From: Planctomycetota bacterium
GTDB lineage: Bacteria; Planctomycetota; PUPC01; JACPCR01
Length of the DNA: 64,000 nucleotides
Reading direction: 5' to 3'
NCBI GenBank assembly: GCA_016179685.1
Contig: JACPCR010000054.1
Coordinates: forward strand, 148,369 to 212,368
The notes beneath the pieces were generated by a model. That model made no database searches and had not been told where the DNA came from. It was given only the letters and a program-made list of their open reading frames with translations. The position numbers and the translations under genes are program-made. Shown here piece by piece: positions 44,122-53,433 of the stretch (its first letter is position 1; every line of letters begins with the position of its first letter).

Positions 44122-45810
44122 TTAATCCGTTCCTTCACGGGTCGGAGATTCCAGAACGGATGGGCCGATTCGGTTGAGCGCCCTGGCCACGTACTCGTCC
44201 GCTGGGGGATAAGCCTCCCTCAGGCCCTGTAAGTCTCTTCGAATCTTCTCCTCGGGCGTAGGCGCATCCGGCGGTCTGACCCGCGCCTGGTAGTGAGTGA
44301 GGATCACGTTTCCGATCCGGACGCGCTGATCGGACAGAAACTCCCGGGTCTCTCCGGCTTCGTGTGTTTCCCACGGGGCGGCCAGTTCCATGAGCTGTCC
44401 CAGCCACGCACGGTAGTTCTGCTCGTCATCCTGGTAATGGTGATACGCGTTGAGGGTTTTGTGGACGAACCAGAGGCCCGGGAGGGACCGCGCCTTCTCG
44501 AGGTCCGTCAAAAGGTATTCCTCGGGCACTTGCCCGGCGCCCCAGTTCCAGGGCACCTCATCCTGGAGAATGCGATGCGGCATCTCGGGCCCGTAGAACC
44601 GCATGGGAAAATAGGTGAAGTGCTGGGCGTGGACGACCCACTCGCCGGGGCGCAAGGTCGCCCGTAAGAATTCAGAAGCCTTGTTGCAGCCGTTGGTCAG
44701 GTAGCGCAGGTCCTGCGTCGTGCGGAAGCTGTAGACGTTGATCCCGGCGAGGAGAGCGAGGCTGAGGAAACGGCCGGCCTGGGACTGAAGGCCTTGGATG
44801 CCTGCCGCCACGAGCACGTAATAGGCCGGGGCGAAGAGGATCATGGTCCGGATCGTGAAAAGCCCGATGGAGAAGAGGGAGAAGAGAAAGATCAAACCGG
44901 AGCAGCCGGCGAACCACCAGAAGAAAAGTCGAGCGCTTTCCGGCCGTGCGACGGTCTCCGGAGCCTGTCGCAGGATGCGCCAACTTCCGGTCCCGGCGAA
45001 GAAAAGGGCGAGGATGGCGGCGAAGCCCTGGATCGCCGAGAAATCCCAATTGAGGATGCGCCCGCTTCCCAGGACGAGGAAGTATTCGTAGAGGTCGAAG
45101 GCGTCGGCGCTGCGGGCGTGCCACTCGTGGAGGCGGGCATTCATCCACTGGCCGGGCGCGAGAAGGAGCAGGGGAGCGGTCAAGACGGCGGCAGGGATGT
45201 ATATCTGGAGAAATCGGTCCAGCGAAAGATGCCGGCGGCGGAGAGCGGCGAGGTGGCTGGCGAACAGGAGGGCGAGCAGGAAGTCGAAGAAATAGGAGGT
45301 GTGCGCCGCCGCGGAGATCGCCAGGCTGTAGGCGACGCCGCGGGCTGCCGAGGGCTGGTCCTCGTGCCGGAGGTAGGTCAGGACGGCGAGGACGGCCATG
45401 AAGGTGTCCATGCCGTAGGACCGGCAGAAGTGGGCGGAGGAGGTCGGAAACGAAGCGGCGGCGAGGAGGATGGCGGCCGTGCGCGCGGTCTCTTCCCGGA
45501 ATCGGAGGCGGGCAGCGAGATAGAGCAGGCCGACCGCGGCGGCGGAGAAGAGCAGGGAAGGCAGGCGCAGGTAATGCGTGCCGCGGCCACCCAGCAGCCA
45601 GAGCTTGAGAAAGTAATAGCGCAGGGGGGGGCGCATCTCCGAATCGCGGATGCGGTCGAGCGTCTCTTTCATGCTGCCTTCGCAGATGAAGACCTCGTTG
45701 GCCTCGTCCTGCCAGAGGTCCACCCGGGTGAAGTGCATCAGCCGCGCAGACAGGGCCAGCACGGTGACGGCGAAGAGGAAGCGAGTCGGGGATCGGGGCC
45801 AAAGAGGCAT
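44122..45810 (-). CDS. ArnT/PMT-type membrane glycosyltransferase (GT39/GT83-like)
   Basis: The 562-residue product has an N-terminal helix then the family motif LWQDEANEV (DE in the first periplasmic loop, catalytic in ArnT and PMTs) near residues 32-40, followed by about nine more membrane helices (for example LLFSAAAVGLLYLAARL, YIPAAVLTAPLLLLAPG, LFFWWFAGCSGLIFLFSLF). The C-terminal 180 residues are a soluble domain. Enzymes of this type move sugars from polyprenyl phosphate carriers to lipids or proteins in the periplasm. The substrate is unknown. It fits the other surface-glycan genes in the window. Confidence 0.88.
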   Translation of the reverse strand: MPLWPRSPTRFLFAVTVLALSARLMHFTRVDLWQDEANEVFICEGSMKETLDRIRDSEMRPPLRYYFLKLWLLGGRGTHYLRLPSLLFSAAAVGLLYLAARLRFREETARTAAILLAAASFPTSSAHFCRSYGMDTFMAVLAVLTYLRHEDQPSAARGVAYSLAISAAAHTSYFFDFLLALLFASHLAALRRRHLSLDRFLQIYIPAAVLTAPLLLLAPGQWMNARLHEWHARSADAFDLYEYFLVLGSGRILNWDFSAIQGFAAILALFFAGTGSWRILRQAPETVARPESARLFFWWFAGCSGLIFLFSLFSIGLFTIRTMILFAPAYYVLVAAGIQGLQSQAGRFLSLALLAGINVYSFRTTQDLRYLTNGCNKASEFLRATLRPGEWVVHAQHFTYFPMRFYGPEMPHRILQDEVPWNWGAGQVPEEYLLTDLEKARSLPGLWFVHKTLNAYHHYQDDEQNYRAWLGQLMELAAPWETHEAGETREFLSDQRVRIGNVILTHYQARVRPPDAPTPEEKIRRDLQGLREAYPPADEYVARALNRIGPSVLESPTREGTD

Positions 45811-46206
45811 GGGGTAAACGGACAGAGTGGGTCTAATGAAATCCGCTGCGCCCTTCGGGCTCGCGGATTTCAGAGCCAGGGTTGGTCCGGCTTCGCCGGC
45901 CCAACCCTGGCCGATAAGCAGAAGTCTCTAACTCTAATTTCCATCTTCTCAGTTTAGCTTGGATCATCTCGATTGAGTGCACGTCGGGATCGGGATCGAA
46001 AGAGTTCCTATACCGTGAAACTGCAACTCAAACTTAAAAGGTTTTTCAAGTTTGACACCCCAAGCGCCTAATCTGAATTTTTCATTCCGGTGGGATGAGG
46101 AATCTGAACGAAGCGCAAAGCGCACTCACGGCCGCAAGTCTACGGACAGAGGAAAGGTGTCAGGTGTCAGGAAGCACGGACCAAGCACCAGTCTACAGAC
46201 TATAGT
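45811..46206. other. Intergenic region with two tandem hairpins
   Basis: About 395 bp between two minus-strand genes. Two hairpins stand next to each other: gaaatccgc...gcggatttc at 45838-45872 and ccagggttggtccggc-ttcg-ccggcccaaccctgg at 45876-45910, the second with a perfect long stem and an ttcg tetraloop. Further on are two heptamers (tgtcagg) near 46157-46171 and a short palindrome ctacagactatagtctat before 46207. No gene is seen. Confidence 0.55.
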
Positions 46207-48069
46207 CTATGGCGATTTGAGTTCCCGCAGCCAGCCGGTGACGACGGCCTCCCGGGGCCGGATTTCCAGCGCTTTTTCCCACTGCGCCCTCGCCTTCTCC
46301 TTCTCGCCCGAAAGGGCGTAGGCGAGGCCCAGGTTGGCATGAGCCTCGAAGTACACGGGATCGAGTCGGATGGCCTCATGATAGTGGGCGATGGCCTCGT
46401 CGAAGAGCTGCTGGTCGGCAAGCGCCGTGGCCAGGAGGTAATGGACGAGCGCATCCTCCGGCCTGAGCTGGAGCGACCGGCGATAGGCCGCCGCGGCATC
46501 CTTCATCTGCTTCCGCGCCTGGTAAACGCTTCCAAGGTTGCGATAGATGCCAGCCAGGTTGGGCCGAAGCCGCGCGGCCTCGAGGTAGCACTCGAGCGCC
46601 TCGTCGAGCCGCCCCAGCTCCTGCAGCCCGCGGCCCAGGTTGTTATGCGCCAGCGCGTGGCTCGCGTCGCACCGGATGGCTTCTCGGTTCGCCTCGACGA
46701 CCTTCTCCCAGTTGCCCTGGTTGATGAATTTCAGGCCGAGGTTGTAGTGGAAGGCGGCGCGGGCGGGGCCGGAAGGCTGGGGTTTCTCCAAAGAGGACAG
46801 GTATTTCAAGGCCTCTTCTCTGGACCGGCGCTCGTTGATGGGGAGAGGCGGCAGCTCCGGCAGGGCCCGGTAAAGCTCGGCAGCGATGAGCTGGTGGCCC
46901 GCCACCGTGGGATGCACGTAATCCTCGATCCAGTCGCTGCCGACCAGTTCGTGCTCGCTTTCGGACTCGAACACCTTCACGAGGTCCGGGCAGGGCACGC
47001 CGACGCGCGCCGACGCGTCTCGAATGGCCTGGTTGATCGACCGAAACGCCCGCTGGGGCGAAGCGTCGGCGTCCCGCGCCGTTTCCAGGGCTTCCTTCGC
47101 TTGGGGATATCTGCCCAGGCGCAGAAGGCACTGCCCGCGCAGGTACTGAAGCATGGCGTGGCTGGGATCGATGGCCGCAGCGGCTTCAAACTCCCCTAGC
47201 GCCTCCTCGTGCTTCGCCTCTGCCCACCGGTCCTTCCCACGCCCATAGTGAGCCTCCCACTCATCCTCCCGGCCCGTGCCGAAGCGACGCGCTCCGTCCG
47301 GACGCCAGTCGCGGATATTGGAAGGCATCGTGGCGGCGAGGGTGGCCACGCCTGCTCCCACGCACGCGCGGAGTATGGCCTCGTAATTCTTCTCGAACTC
47401 GGATACCGTGGCCCGGCGCTCGGACTCGCTGGCCAGATGCACCGCCTCCCGGTAGACCTCCGGCGTGAGGGCCTGATCGGAAGGACGGCGAGCCTTCAAC
47501 GCTCCCCGGAACACCTGCAGAAGCCGAGACGAGGCCAGTAAGGCCGGAAGCTCGGCCCTCCTCCTCACCGGCGCATGCGCCTTCTCGACGAACTCGTTGT
47601 GCCCGCAATAGACCAGCACCCCATCGGGCTGAAGCGACAGCCATTCAGGCATCGCGGCCAGGATGCGGCGGCTGCCATAGGACATCGCGCCAAGGTTGAG
47701 CACCTCGGCCCTGCACTCGGGATGATACTTTCCAAGCAGAAGCTCGAGCCAGCGAGGAAAGGCGGACTCGATGCCGAATGGGAAGCCATAGGCGGACGAT
47801 CCGCCCAGGCAAAGGATGCGCAGGCTGCCCTCCGGCTTGGGCATCCGTATTTTCAGGTCGTGGAAGCTGGAGAGGTAGGCGGGTCGAACTTGGAGGAATC
47901 TTCCGTCGGACGATTCCTCGAAAAGGGTTTGCTTTGCGGGGGACGGTTTCGGGTCATCAGCAAGCCAGCGGCAGAGGAGCTCAGCGGCGCCCAGCAGGAG
48001 CATGGGAAACAGGACGCTGAGGAGGAGGAGCTTCTTGAGCATGAATCGCTTCGTTGCCGCGTCGTTCAT
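46207..48069 (-). CDS. SGNH/GDSL-like hydrolase with C-terminal TPR repeats
   Basis: The 620-residue product starts with a signal-anchor helix (KKLLLLSVLFPMLLLGAAELL, about 12-32). The SGNH part follows: CLGGSSAYGFPFG (block I serine), VYCGHNEFVEKAH (block III, G-x-N) and DYVHPTVAGHQLIA (block V, D-x-x-H). Several TPRs make up the C-terminal 240 residues (RAAFHYNLGLKFINQGNWEKVVEANREAIR, ALECYLEAARLRPNLAGIYRNLGSVY, and so on). Hydrolases of this type often deacetylate or acylate polysaccharides. Together with the upstream glycosyltransferase it points to glycan modification in the envelope. Confidence 0.85.
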   Translation of the reverse strand: MNDAATKRFMLKKLLLLSVLFPMLLLGAAELLCRWLADDPKPSPAKQTLFEESSDGRFLQVRPAYLSSFHDLKIRMPKPEGSLRILCLGGSSAYGFPFGIESAFPRWLELLLGKYHPECRAEVLNLGAMSYGSRRILAAMPEWLSLQPDGVLVYCGHNEFVEKAHAPVRRRAELPALLASSRLLQVFRGALKARRPSDQALTPEVYREAVHLASESERRATVSEFEKNYEAILRACVGAGVATLAATMPSNIRDWRPDGARRFGTGREDEWEAHYGRGKDRWAEAKHEEALGEFEAAAAIDPSHAMLQYLRGQCLLRLGRYPQAKEALETARDADASPQRAFRSINQAIRDASARVGVPCPDLVKVFESESEHELVGSDWIEDYVHPTVAGHQLIAAELYRALPELPPLPINERRSREEALKYLSSLEKPQPSGPARAAFHYNLGLKFINQGNWEKVVEANREAIRCDASHALAHNNLGRGLQELGRLDEALECYLEAARLRPNLAGIYRNLGSVYQARKQMKDAAAAYRRSLQLRPEDALVHYLLATALADQQLFDEAIAHYHEAIRLDPVYFEAHANLGLAYALSGEKEKARAQWEKALEIRPREAVVTGWLRELKSP

Positions 48070-48078
48070 TTGCTTTAT

Positions 48079-49131
48079 TCAAGCTGTTTCCGGATGGATC
48101 ACCACCTTGAAGGCCTTTCGATCGTCCATGAGCCGGAAGGCCTCATGCAGCTCACTCAGAGGAAGCTCGCAGCTCAGAAGTGGCCGCAGGCGGCCCGGGT
48201 GTCGGGCGATCAACCCGAGCGCCTCACGGACGTGGCTCGGGGTGCTGTGAAAGACGCCACGGACTTCGATCTCGTTGTAGTGGACGGCCTCGGTGCCGAC
48301 CGAGAAGGAGGTGCCGGAGGGGCAGCCTCCGAAAAGGTTGGCGATCCCGCCCTTGCGCAGCATGCCCAGGGTGATCTCCCAGACTTTGGGCTGGCCGGTG
48401 CACTCGATGGCGGCGTCCACCCCGCGGCCGTTGTGCGCCAGGACTCGGACGGCCTGGGCCTCGTCCGCCACCTTCCGGTAATTCAGCACGTATTCTGCCC
48501 CGAGGCCATTGCCGACAGCCAGGCGATGATCGTTCCCGCCCGTCAGAATCACGCGGATACCGCGGAGCGCAAGCACCCAGACGAACATCTGCCCGATGGC
48601 CCCGTCCCCGTTGACCGCGACCCAGTCGCCGGGCCGCACGCCGGTGCGGTCCACCCCATGGAGCACGCAGGAAAGGGGTTCCATGAGGCAGGCCTCCTCG
48701 AAGCAGACGCCGTCGGGAAGCGCGAGAAGATTCTGCCGCACGATGGGCTCGGGCACGCAGATGAACTCGGCAAAGGCGCCGTTGAGGAATAGCAGGTTTT
48801 CGCAGAGACTGAGACGCTCCCGCACACAGTAGAAGCAGCGGCCGCAGGGCGCCGAGTTGTGGCAGGCGACGCGCTGACCGGCATGAAAATTCGAGACGCC
48901 GGGCCCCACGGCGGCAACCACCCCGCTGAACTCGTGCCCGAAAAGCGTCGGCGGCTTCAGCATCCGGGCGTGTCCGCCCCGGTGGAAGACCTTGAGGTCC
49001 GTGCCACAGGTTGCCGCGCGCTCGATGTGGACCAGCACCTCGCCGGGGCCGGGTTGAGGGACCGGGACGGATTCGAGCCGGACATCCTCACGTCCGTACA
49101 GGACCGCGCCGCGCATCATAGAGGTTGTCAT
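48079..49131 (-). CDS. Zinc-dependent alcohol dehydrogenase, MDR family
   Basis: The 350-residue product has the usual GroES-like front with catalytic zinc ligands ATCGTD (Cys42) and FGHEFSG (His66, Glu67) and the structural zinc set CGRCFYCVRERLSLC. The NAD(P) Rossmann domain shows NGDGAIGQMF. Members with this sequence style are sorbitol/threonine-type dehydrogenases acting on polyols, sugars or amino acids. The substrate is unknown. A second paralogue follows at 49452 on the same strand, separated by a repeat-bearing gap, so they may not be one operon. Confidence 0.92.
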   Translation of the reverse strand: MTTSMMRGAVLYGREDVRLESVPVPQPGPGEVLVHIERAATCGTDLKVFHRGGHARMLKPPTLFGHEFSGVVAAVGPGVSNFHAGQRVACHNSAPCGRCFYCVRERLSLCENLLFLNGAFAEFICVPEPIVRQNLLALPDGVCFEEACLMEPLSCVLHGVDRTGVRPGDWVAVNGDGAIGQMFVWVLALRGIRVILTGGNDHRLAVGNGLGAEYVLNYRKVADEAQAVRVLAHNGRGVDAAIECTGQPKVWEITLGMLRKGGIANLFGGCPSGTSFSVGTEAVHYNEIEVRGVFHSTPSHVREALGLIARHPGRLRPLLSCELPLSELHEAFRLMDDRKAFKVVIHPETA

Positions 49132-49451
49132 AGTTGAAAGGTTCCAAGCGTCAGGTGTCAGGTGTCAGTGTCAATTCCTGGAACCTCTGCCCTCCCACTC
49201 CTCCACTCCCATGCACCCGCTTCGCTTCGGGGCAAGCTCTCACACCCTCATGCTCCCATACGTGCCAAGTTAAGGAAGAAAATGGGCTGATTGGCCTCTT
49301 ACTTTCAATCTTACCTTCCATTTTCTTAACGAGTTGCTGGAAAATCACTTAAGTAGAAATTGAAAGGAGGATTGTAAGCAAGAAGCGGAAGGACTCTGGC
49401 CTCACTTGGCCCCCACACCCCCATACCTCTCTCCTCCTCGTTCGTCGCTGC
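49132..49451. other. Intergenic region between two dehydrogenases
   Basis: About 320 bp. It starts with three tgtcagg-type heptamers (49150-49170) and a pyrimidine-rich part (ccctcccactcctccactccc), and then an AT-rich stretch (49268-49370) holding gaaaggagg at 49361-49369. This looks like a mixture of R2-type heptamers and a promoter zone for 48079-49131. No gene is seen. Confidence 0.45.
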
Positions 49452-50528
49452 TCATTCGCAAACGAGTTGCTGGACCCATCCAGGCCAGGGCCGAATCACG
49501 ATTTTCAGGGTATCCTTGGCAGGGTGGAGGGCCAGGTCGACGGCCTCGGCAAGCCGGGCCAGCGGGAACTCCCGAGAGAGAAGAGCCCGAACATTGATGC
49601 GCCGGTTGAACACGATATCGGCGGAAAGCCCCTGGAGCTTGAACGAGGAGCTGTAGCTCCCCAGGAGAGTAATCTCCGAGCGGTAGAGGAGATTGGGTCG
49701 TACGGGGATGGAAACCTCCTCGGGGAACTCAGCAAAGAAGAGGATTTTCCCACCCGGCCTGGCGCTGGAGAATGCGCACTCGCAGGCCCGCAGGTGAGGA
49801 ACAGCGAGGAGGACGAGGTCGGGCCCGAGGCCGCCCGTGGCGTCCCGCAGGGCCTCCGCGAACCGGGATTCAGAGGGATCGAACGTCCCCTCGACGCCGA
49901 GCTCCAATGCCTTGTCTCGCCGGGCCGCGAGAGGCTCGCTGACGAAAGGCACGGCCCCCAGGAACTTGAGAATCTGGACGAAGAGCAGCCCCATGGGGCC
50001 CGCTCCGACCACCAGAACGCGGTCCCCAGCGGCTACGCCAGCCTTTCGCACGGCCTTCAGGCAGCAGTTGACCGGCTCGACGAACGTGGCCTCTTCGAAG
50101 GAGACGTTGCCTGGAATGGGTATGACGCCGTGCCGGACGATGTGACCAGGAACGCGGATGAACTGGGCGAATCCGCCGCCGCTGGGGATGAATCCGGCCG
50201 TGGTCGTCAGCTCCTTGAACATCTTGCACAACGAGTAGTCTTCCCGAAGGCAGCAGCCGCAGCGCAGGCAGGGGATGTGGTGCATGACGGCCACGCGGTC
50301 GCCAGGCCGACAGGCCTGGACGTCCGGCCCGGCACGTTCGATGACGCCGGCCATCTCGTGGCCAAAAATTCGAGGCGGCTCGTAAAGCGGGTAGAGGATT
50401 TTCTTGATGTCGGACTGGCAGAGGCCGCAGGCGGCAATCCGGACCAGGATTTCGTCCGGACCGATTTCCGGGACGGGGACATCTTCGTACTCGATTCGAT
50501 TGACGCCTCGGTAGACCGCGGCTTTCAT
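49452..50528 (-). CDS. Zinc-dependent alcohol dehydrogenase, MDR family (second copy)
   Basis: From ATG 50528 the product is 358 residues. Features: AACGLCQSD (catalytic Cys), IFGHEMAG (His, Glu), structural zinc CLRCGCCLREDYSLC, and VVGAGPMGLLFVQ of the Rossmann fold. It is clearly a paralogue of the product at 48079 but only moderately similar. A TTG start at 50564 would add 12 residues without support. It is divergent from the DUF4838 gene. The two dehydrogenases together suggest oxidation of a polyol or sugar alcohol. Confidence 0.91.
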   Translation of the reverse strand: MKAAVYRGVNRIEYEDVPVPEIGPDEILVRIAACGLCQSDIKKILYPLYEPPRIFGHEMAGVIERAGPDVQACRPGDRVAVMHHIPCLRCGCCLREDYSLCKMFKELTTTAGFIPSGGGFAQFIRVPGHIVRHGVIPIPGNVSFEEATFVEPVNCCLKAVRKAGVAAGDRVLVVGAGPMGLLFVQILKFLGAVPFVSEPLAARRDKALELGVEGTFDPSESRFAEALRDATGGLGPDLVLLAVPHLRACECAFSSARPGGKILFFAEFPEEVSIPVRPNLLYRSEITLLGSYSSSFKLQGLSADIVFNRRINVRALLSREFPLARLAEAVDLALHPAKDTLKIVIRPWPGWVQQLVCE

Positions 50529-50698
50529 GAGATGAGGTATAGGCAAGGTCCGATCGGAATGCAAGAACCGGCGAGAATGTTAACGCGGCTTGGTTTGCCG
50601 GAAGGGGATTACCCAGCACCTCCCCTTCCGGCGTGGAATTCCCAGAATTTCAATCGCGTTGATCCCTTGAAGTTGAAAAGAAGGCTCAGCCCAATAAG

Positions 50699-53341
50699 AT
50701 GAAAAAAAGGGGAAAAACTTACAGGCAGTTCATGAAAAATAGCATGGCCACCCTCCCACAAAGGGTGAAGTCTGGCATCGGTGGGGGAATGATGAGCCCA
50801 AACACCTACTGGACCGTCCGGGGTGGTTGGTGGGGGCGCTTGCTGAATGATGGGCACGGGGGGACCGATTCAAGCGCTTATATATTGGACACTTATGGAA
50901 GACCGGGTGTCTCTCTGTTTCGCCGCGGTTTCTTGCCGTATTCGAGGACGGGCGCATGGGGTCGCTTTCGTACTCGAATACTTGCCGCTCTTGGACTCGT
51001 GCTTCTCCACGGTTTCACCTCCGGCGCTCGGGCGGACCTTGTTCTGGTAGAACAGGGGGTGGGCAAGGCGGCCATCGTGGTGGCCGCAGGAGAGCCGAAA
51101 GCGGCCAAGGCCGCACAGGAAATCCAGGCCCTTTTGCAGAGGATGAGTGATGCCAGCCTGCAGATCATTTCGGAAGGCGAGGCCATCCCACAAAATGCCA
51201 GCGCCCGGCTTCTCGTCGGACACACGGACGCCGCCAAGAGGCTCGGCATCCAGGTCCCCGGCGGGTTCGATCCTTCCATCCGGCCCGAGGCCTTCGAAGA
51301 GGAAGGCTTTGTCTTGAAGACCGTGGGCAACGACATCGTCATCGGAGGCAACTCGGACGGACCCTACCAGGGCACTCTTTACGCCGCCTATGCCTTGCTG
51401 GAACGGATTGGCTGCCGGTGGTATTTCCCCGGAAGCTGGGGTGAAATCGTCCCTCGACGCGAGCGCGTGATCGTTCCCGATCTGGATGTCCGTTCCCATC
51501 CGGACTTCGCTGTCCGGCTGATCATTCTTTCCGGCTGGGTGGAATATTCGGCCGAACAGTACTGGGAATACGCGCGGTGGTGCACCCGTGTCGGCTTCAC
51601 GGGCGACCATCCGAATGCGACTTCGCTGTACCCTGTCGTGGGCGACGGATTTCTCGGACATCTTCTACCGCCCGAGGAATATGCCGGGAAGAACCCGGAG
51701 TTCTACGCGATGAGCAAGAACGGCACGCGCAAGATGCGACCCGACACCAGCCCCTACCATGCCATGCTGTGCCTTTCCAACCCGGAAGTGTTCAGTGAAA
51801 GCATTCGAAATCTGAAAGCCGCTTTTGCGGGCGAAAGGAAGCTTGTCCATGTCGTCCCCCACGGTGTGGGCATCAGTCCCCCGGACGGCGCGCCGTCCTG
51901 TTCTTGCGACCGGTGTCTCGCCCAGAGCCAGAACTTCAACTATCCGACCTACATGCCCGAGCGCATGCAAAGCGAGGAGTTTTTCGGATTTGCCGTCCAG
52001 TTGGCGAAGGAATTTCCGGACCGGTGGATTTCGACAGCCGCTTATGCGTTGCGTGACGTGCCGCCCCAGGGCGTCAAGCTGCTTCCGAACATCAGCGTCA
52101 TGGTCGCCCCGATCACCTGTGACGTCCTCCATCCGAACGACGACCCGCGCTCCTGGCGTCGGCAGGAGCTGGTCCGGATGCTCCGGCAGTGGCGGAGGCA
52201 GACTCCCCATGTGTACCTTCACGACTACAATCCCGGCCTGCTGGCAGGAAACTTCCTGCCGGAGCGTGACGTTCCGAACATGGCCGTGAACGCGCGGTCC
52301 TACAAGCAGATCGGCCTGAAAGGGATGAAGCGCGAGGGCCGCATGGCGTTCATGCAGACCTGGCTCAGCTACTACGTCACCGCCAAGCTGCTCTGGGACT
52401 CCGAGGCCGACCTCGCCGAGATCGAAAGGGATTTCTATGTGACCTTCTTCGGGCCCCGGGCCGGGCCGCACGTGCAGGCGTGGTGGCACGCGTGTGAAGA
52501 AGCCCTCGCCCGGGCCACCATCCTCGCTCACGAGGACTGGCTGCTCAACCACGTCTATACCCACCGGTTCGCCCAGCGCATCCACCGCCACGCCGACGCC
52601 GCACGGAGGTCGCCTATGACGGGCGAGCAGAGGCAGCGCTTCGAGGCCTTCGCCCTGATCGCCGACCACTTCGAGGCCCATGCCGCCATGGATGAAGCCG
52701 ACGTGAGCCTGGATTACGCCCGGGCCGCCTCCGAGGCCGGCCGCATGATCGAAGACATGAAGAAGCTGCATGACCTCTGCCCCTTCCTCATCGGCCCGAC
52801 CATCTCCCACCCCCTCTTCGCCGAAGGCCGGAAGAAGAAATATGAAGAGCTTGCAGCCATGACCGGCGGAGGCACGGGCTCGATCGTTGCTCCGCTTCCG
52901 CTCGAAATGCGGTTCGCCCGTGACCGATTCAACGAAGGCGTGATCGGGGAGTGGTATGACCCGGGCTTCGACGACCGGTCATGGGAAAAGAAGAACACGT
53001 TCTTCCTGTGGGAGCAGCAGGACCCGCCGGAGGACGCCGCGGGCCACGACTACGACGGCTACGGCTGGTATCGGGCAACCGTCGAGATTCCCGGCCATCT
53101 GGCCGGCAGGAGCATCCACTTCTGGTGCGGGGGCGTCATGAACGAGGCCTGGGTGTGGGTCAACGGCGAATACGCCGGCCACCGGGAACACCGTATCTGG
53201 TGGCGCGGGCCGCACGATTTCGACCTCGACGTCACTCGCCTGGTCCGGCCGGGTGAGTCCAGCACCATCGCCGTTCGCGTCTGGAATGATGCGGAGTACG
53301 GCGGCCTGTTCCGCCGCGGTTTTTTTTGGTCGCCCAAGTAG
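50699..53341 (+). CDS. DUF4838 glycoside-hydrolase-type protein with C-terminal galactose-binding fold
   Basis: Up to 880 residues. The body has the DUF4838 pattern: KAAKEIQALL-like AKAAQEIQALLQRMSDA, GGNSDGPYQGTLYAAYALLERIGCRWYFPGSWGEIVP, and CDRCLAQSQ with HVVPHGVGISPPDGAPSC nearby. The last 170 residues resemble a beta-galactosidase-type jelly roll (IGEWYDPGFDDRSWEK, YDGYGWYRATVEIPGHLAG, GGVMNEAWVWVNGEYAGHR). Residues from about 90 (RILAALGLVLLHGFTSGARA) look like a signal peptide, so the true start is probably downstream of 50699, near a TTG at 50933. Family members act on alpha-linked acidic glycans; the substrate is unknown. Confidence 0.82.
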   Translation: MKKRGKTYRQFMKNSMATLPQRVKSGIGGGMMSPNTYWTVRGGWWGRLLNDGHGGTDSSAYILDTYGRPGVSLFRRGFLPYSRTGAWGRFRTRILAALGLVLLHGFTSGARADLVLVEQGVGKAAIVVAAGEPKAAKAAQEIQALLQRMSDASLQIISEGEAIPQNASARLLVGHTDAAKRLGIQVPGGFDPSIRPEAFEEEGFVLKTVGNDIVIGGNSDGPYQGTLYAAYALLERIGCRWYFPGSWGEIVPRRERVIVPDLDVRSHPDFAVRLIILSGWVEYSAEQYWEYARWCTRVGFTGDHPNATSLYPVVGDGFLGHLLPPEEYAGKNPEFYAMSKNGTRKMRPDTSPYHAMLCLSNPEVFSESIRNLKAAFAGERKLVHVVPHGVGISPPDGAPSCSCDRCLAQSQNFNYPTYMPERMQSEEFFGFAVQLAKEFPDRWISTAAYALRDVPPQGVKLLPNISVMVAPITCDVLHPNDDPRSWRRQELVRMLRQWRRQTPHVYLHDYNPGLLAGNFLPERDVPNMAVNARSYKQIGLKGMKREGRMAFMQTWLSYYVTAKLLWDSEADLAEIERDFYVTFFGPRAGPHVQAWWHACEEALARATILAHEDWLLNHVYTHRFAQRIHRHADAARRSPMTGEQRQRFEAFALIADHFEAHAAMDEADVSLDYARAASEAGRMIEDMKKLHDLCPFLIGPTISHPLFAEGRKKKYEELAAMTGGGTGSIVAPLPLEMRFARDRFNEGVIGEWYDPGFDDRSWEKKNTFFLWEQQDPPEDAAGHDYDGYGWYRATVEIPGHLAGRSIHFWCGGVMNEAWVWVNGEYAGHREHRIWWRGPHDFDLDVTRLVRPGESSTIAVRVWNDAEYGGLFRRGFFWSPK

Positions 53342-53391
53342 TTCCGCCGCGGTCCGATGGGTCATCCGCGATGCGCAGCCGCACGAACTCG

Positions 53392-53433
53392 TTTTGCGGT
53401 TCAGAAGCGCGGCAGCGCTTCTGAACCGCAAAA
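53392..53433. terminator. Perfect 19-bp stem hairpin between convergent genes
   Basis: Arms 53392-53410 and 53415-53433 are exact inverted repeats (ttttgcggttcagaagcgc) with loop ggca. It sits between the convergent ends at 53341 and 53434, directly after the stop of the minus-strand gene. Because each arm starts or ends with a T/A run, it can act as an intrinsic terminator in both directions. Its core resembles the hairpin at 55703-55751. Confidence 0.75.

Noticed and set aside
50699..50932. The first 78 codons of the DUF4838 ORF as true protein
   Set aside because: They have no protein-like pattern and precede a signal peptide; kept in the coordinates only because no better ATG exists.
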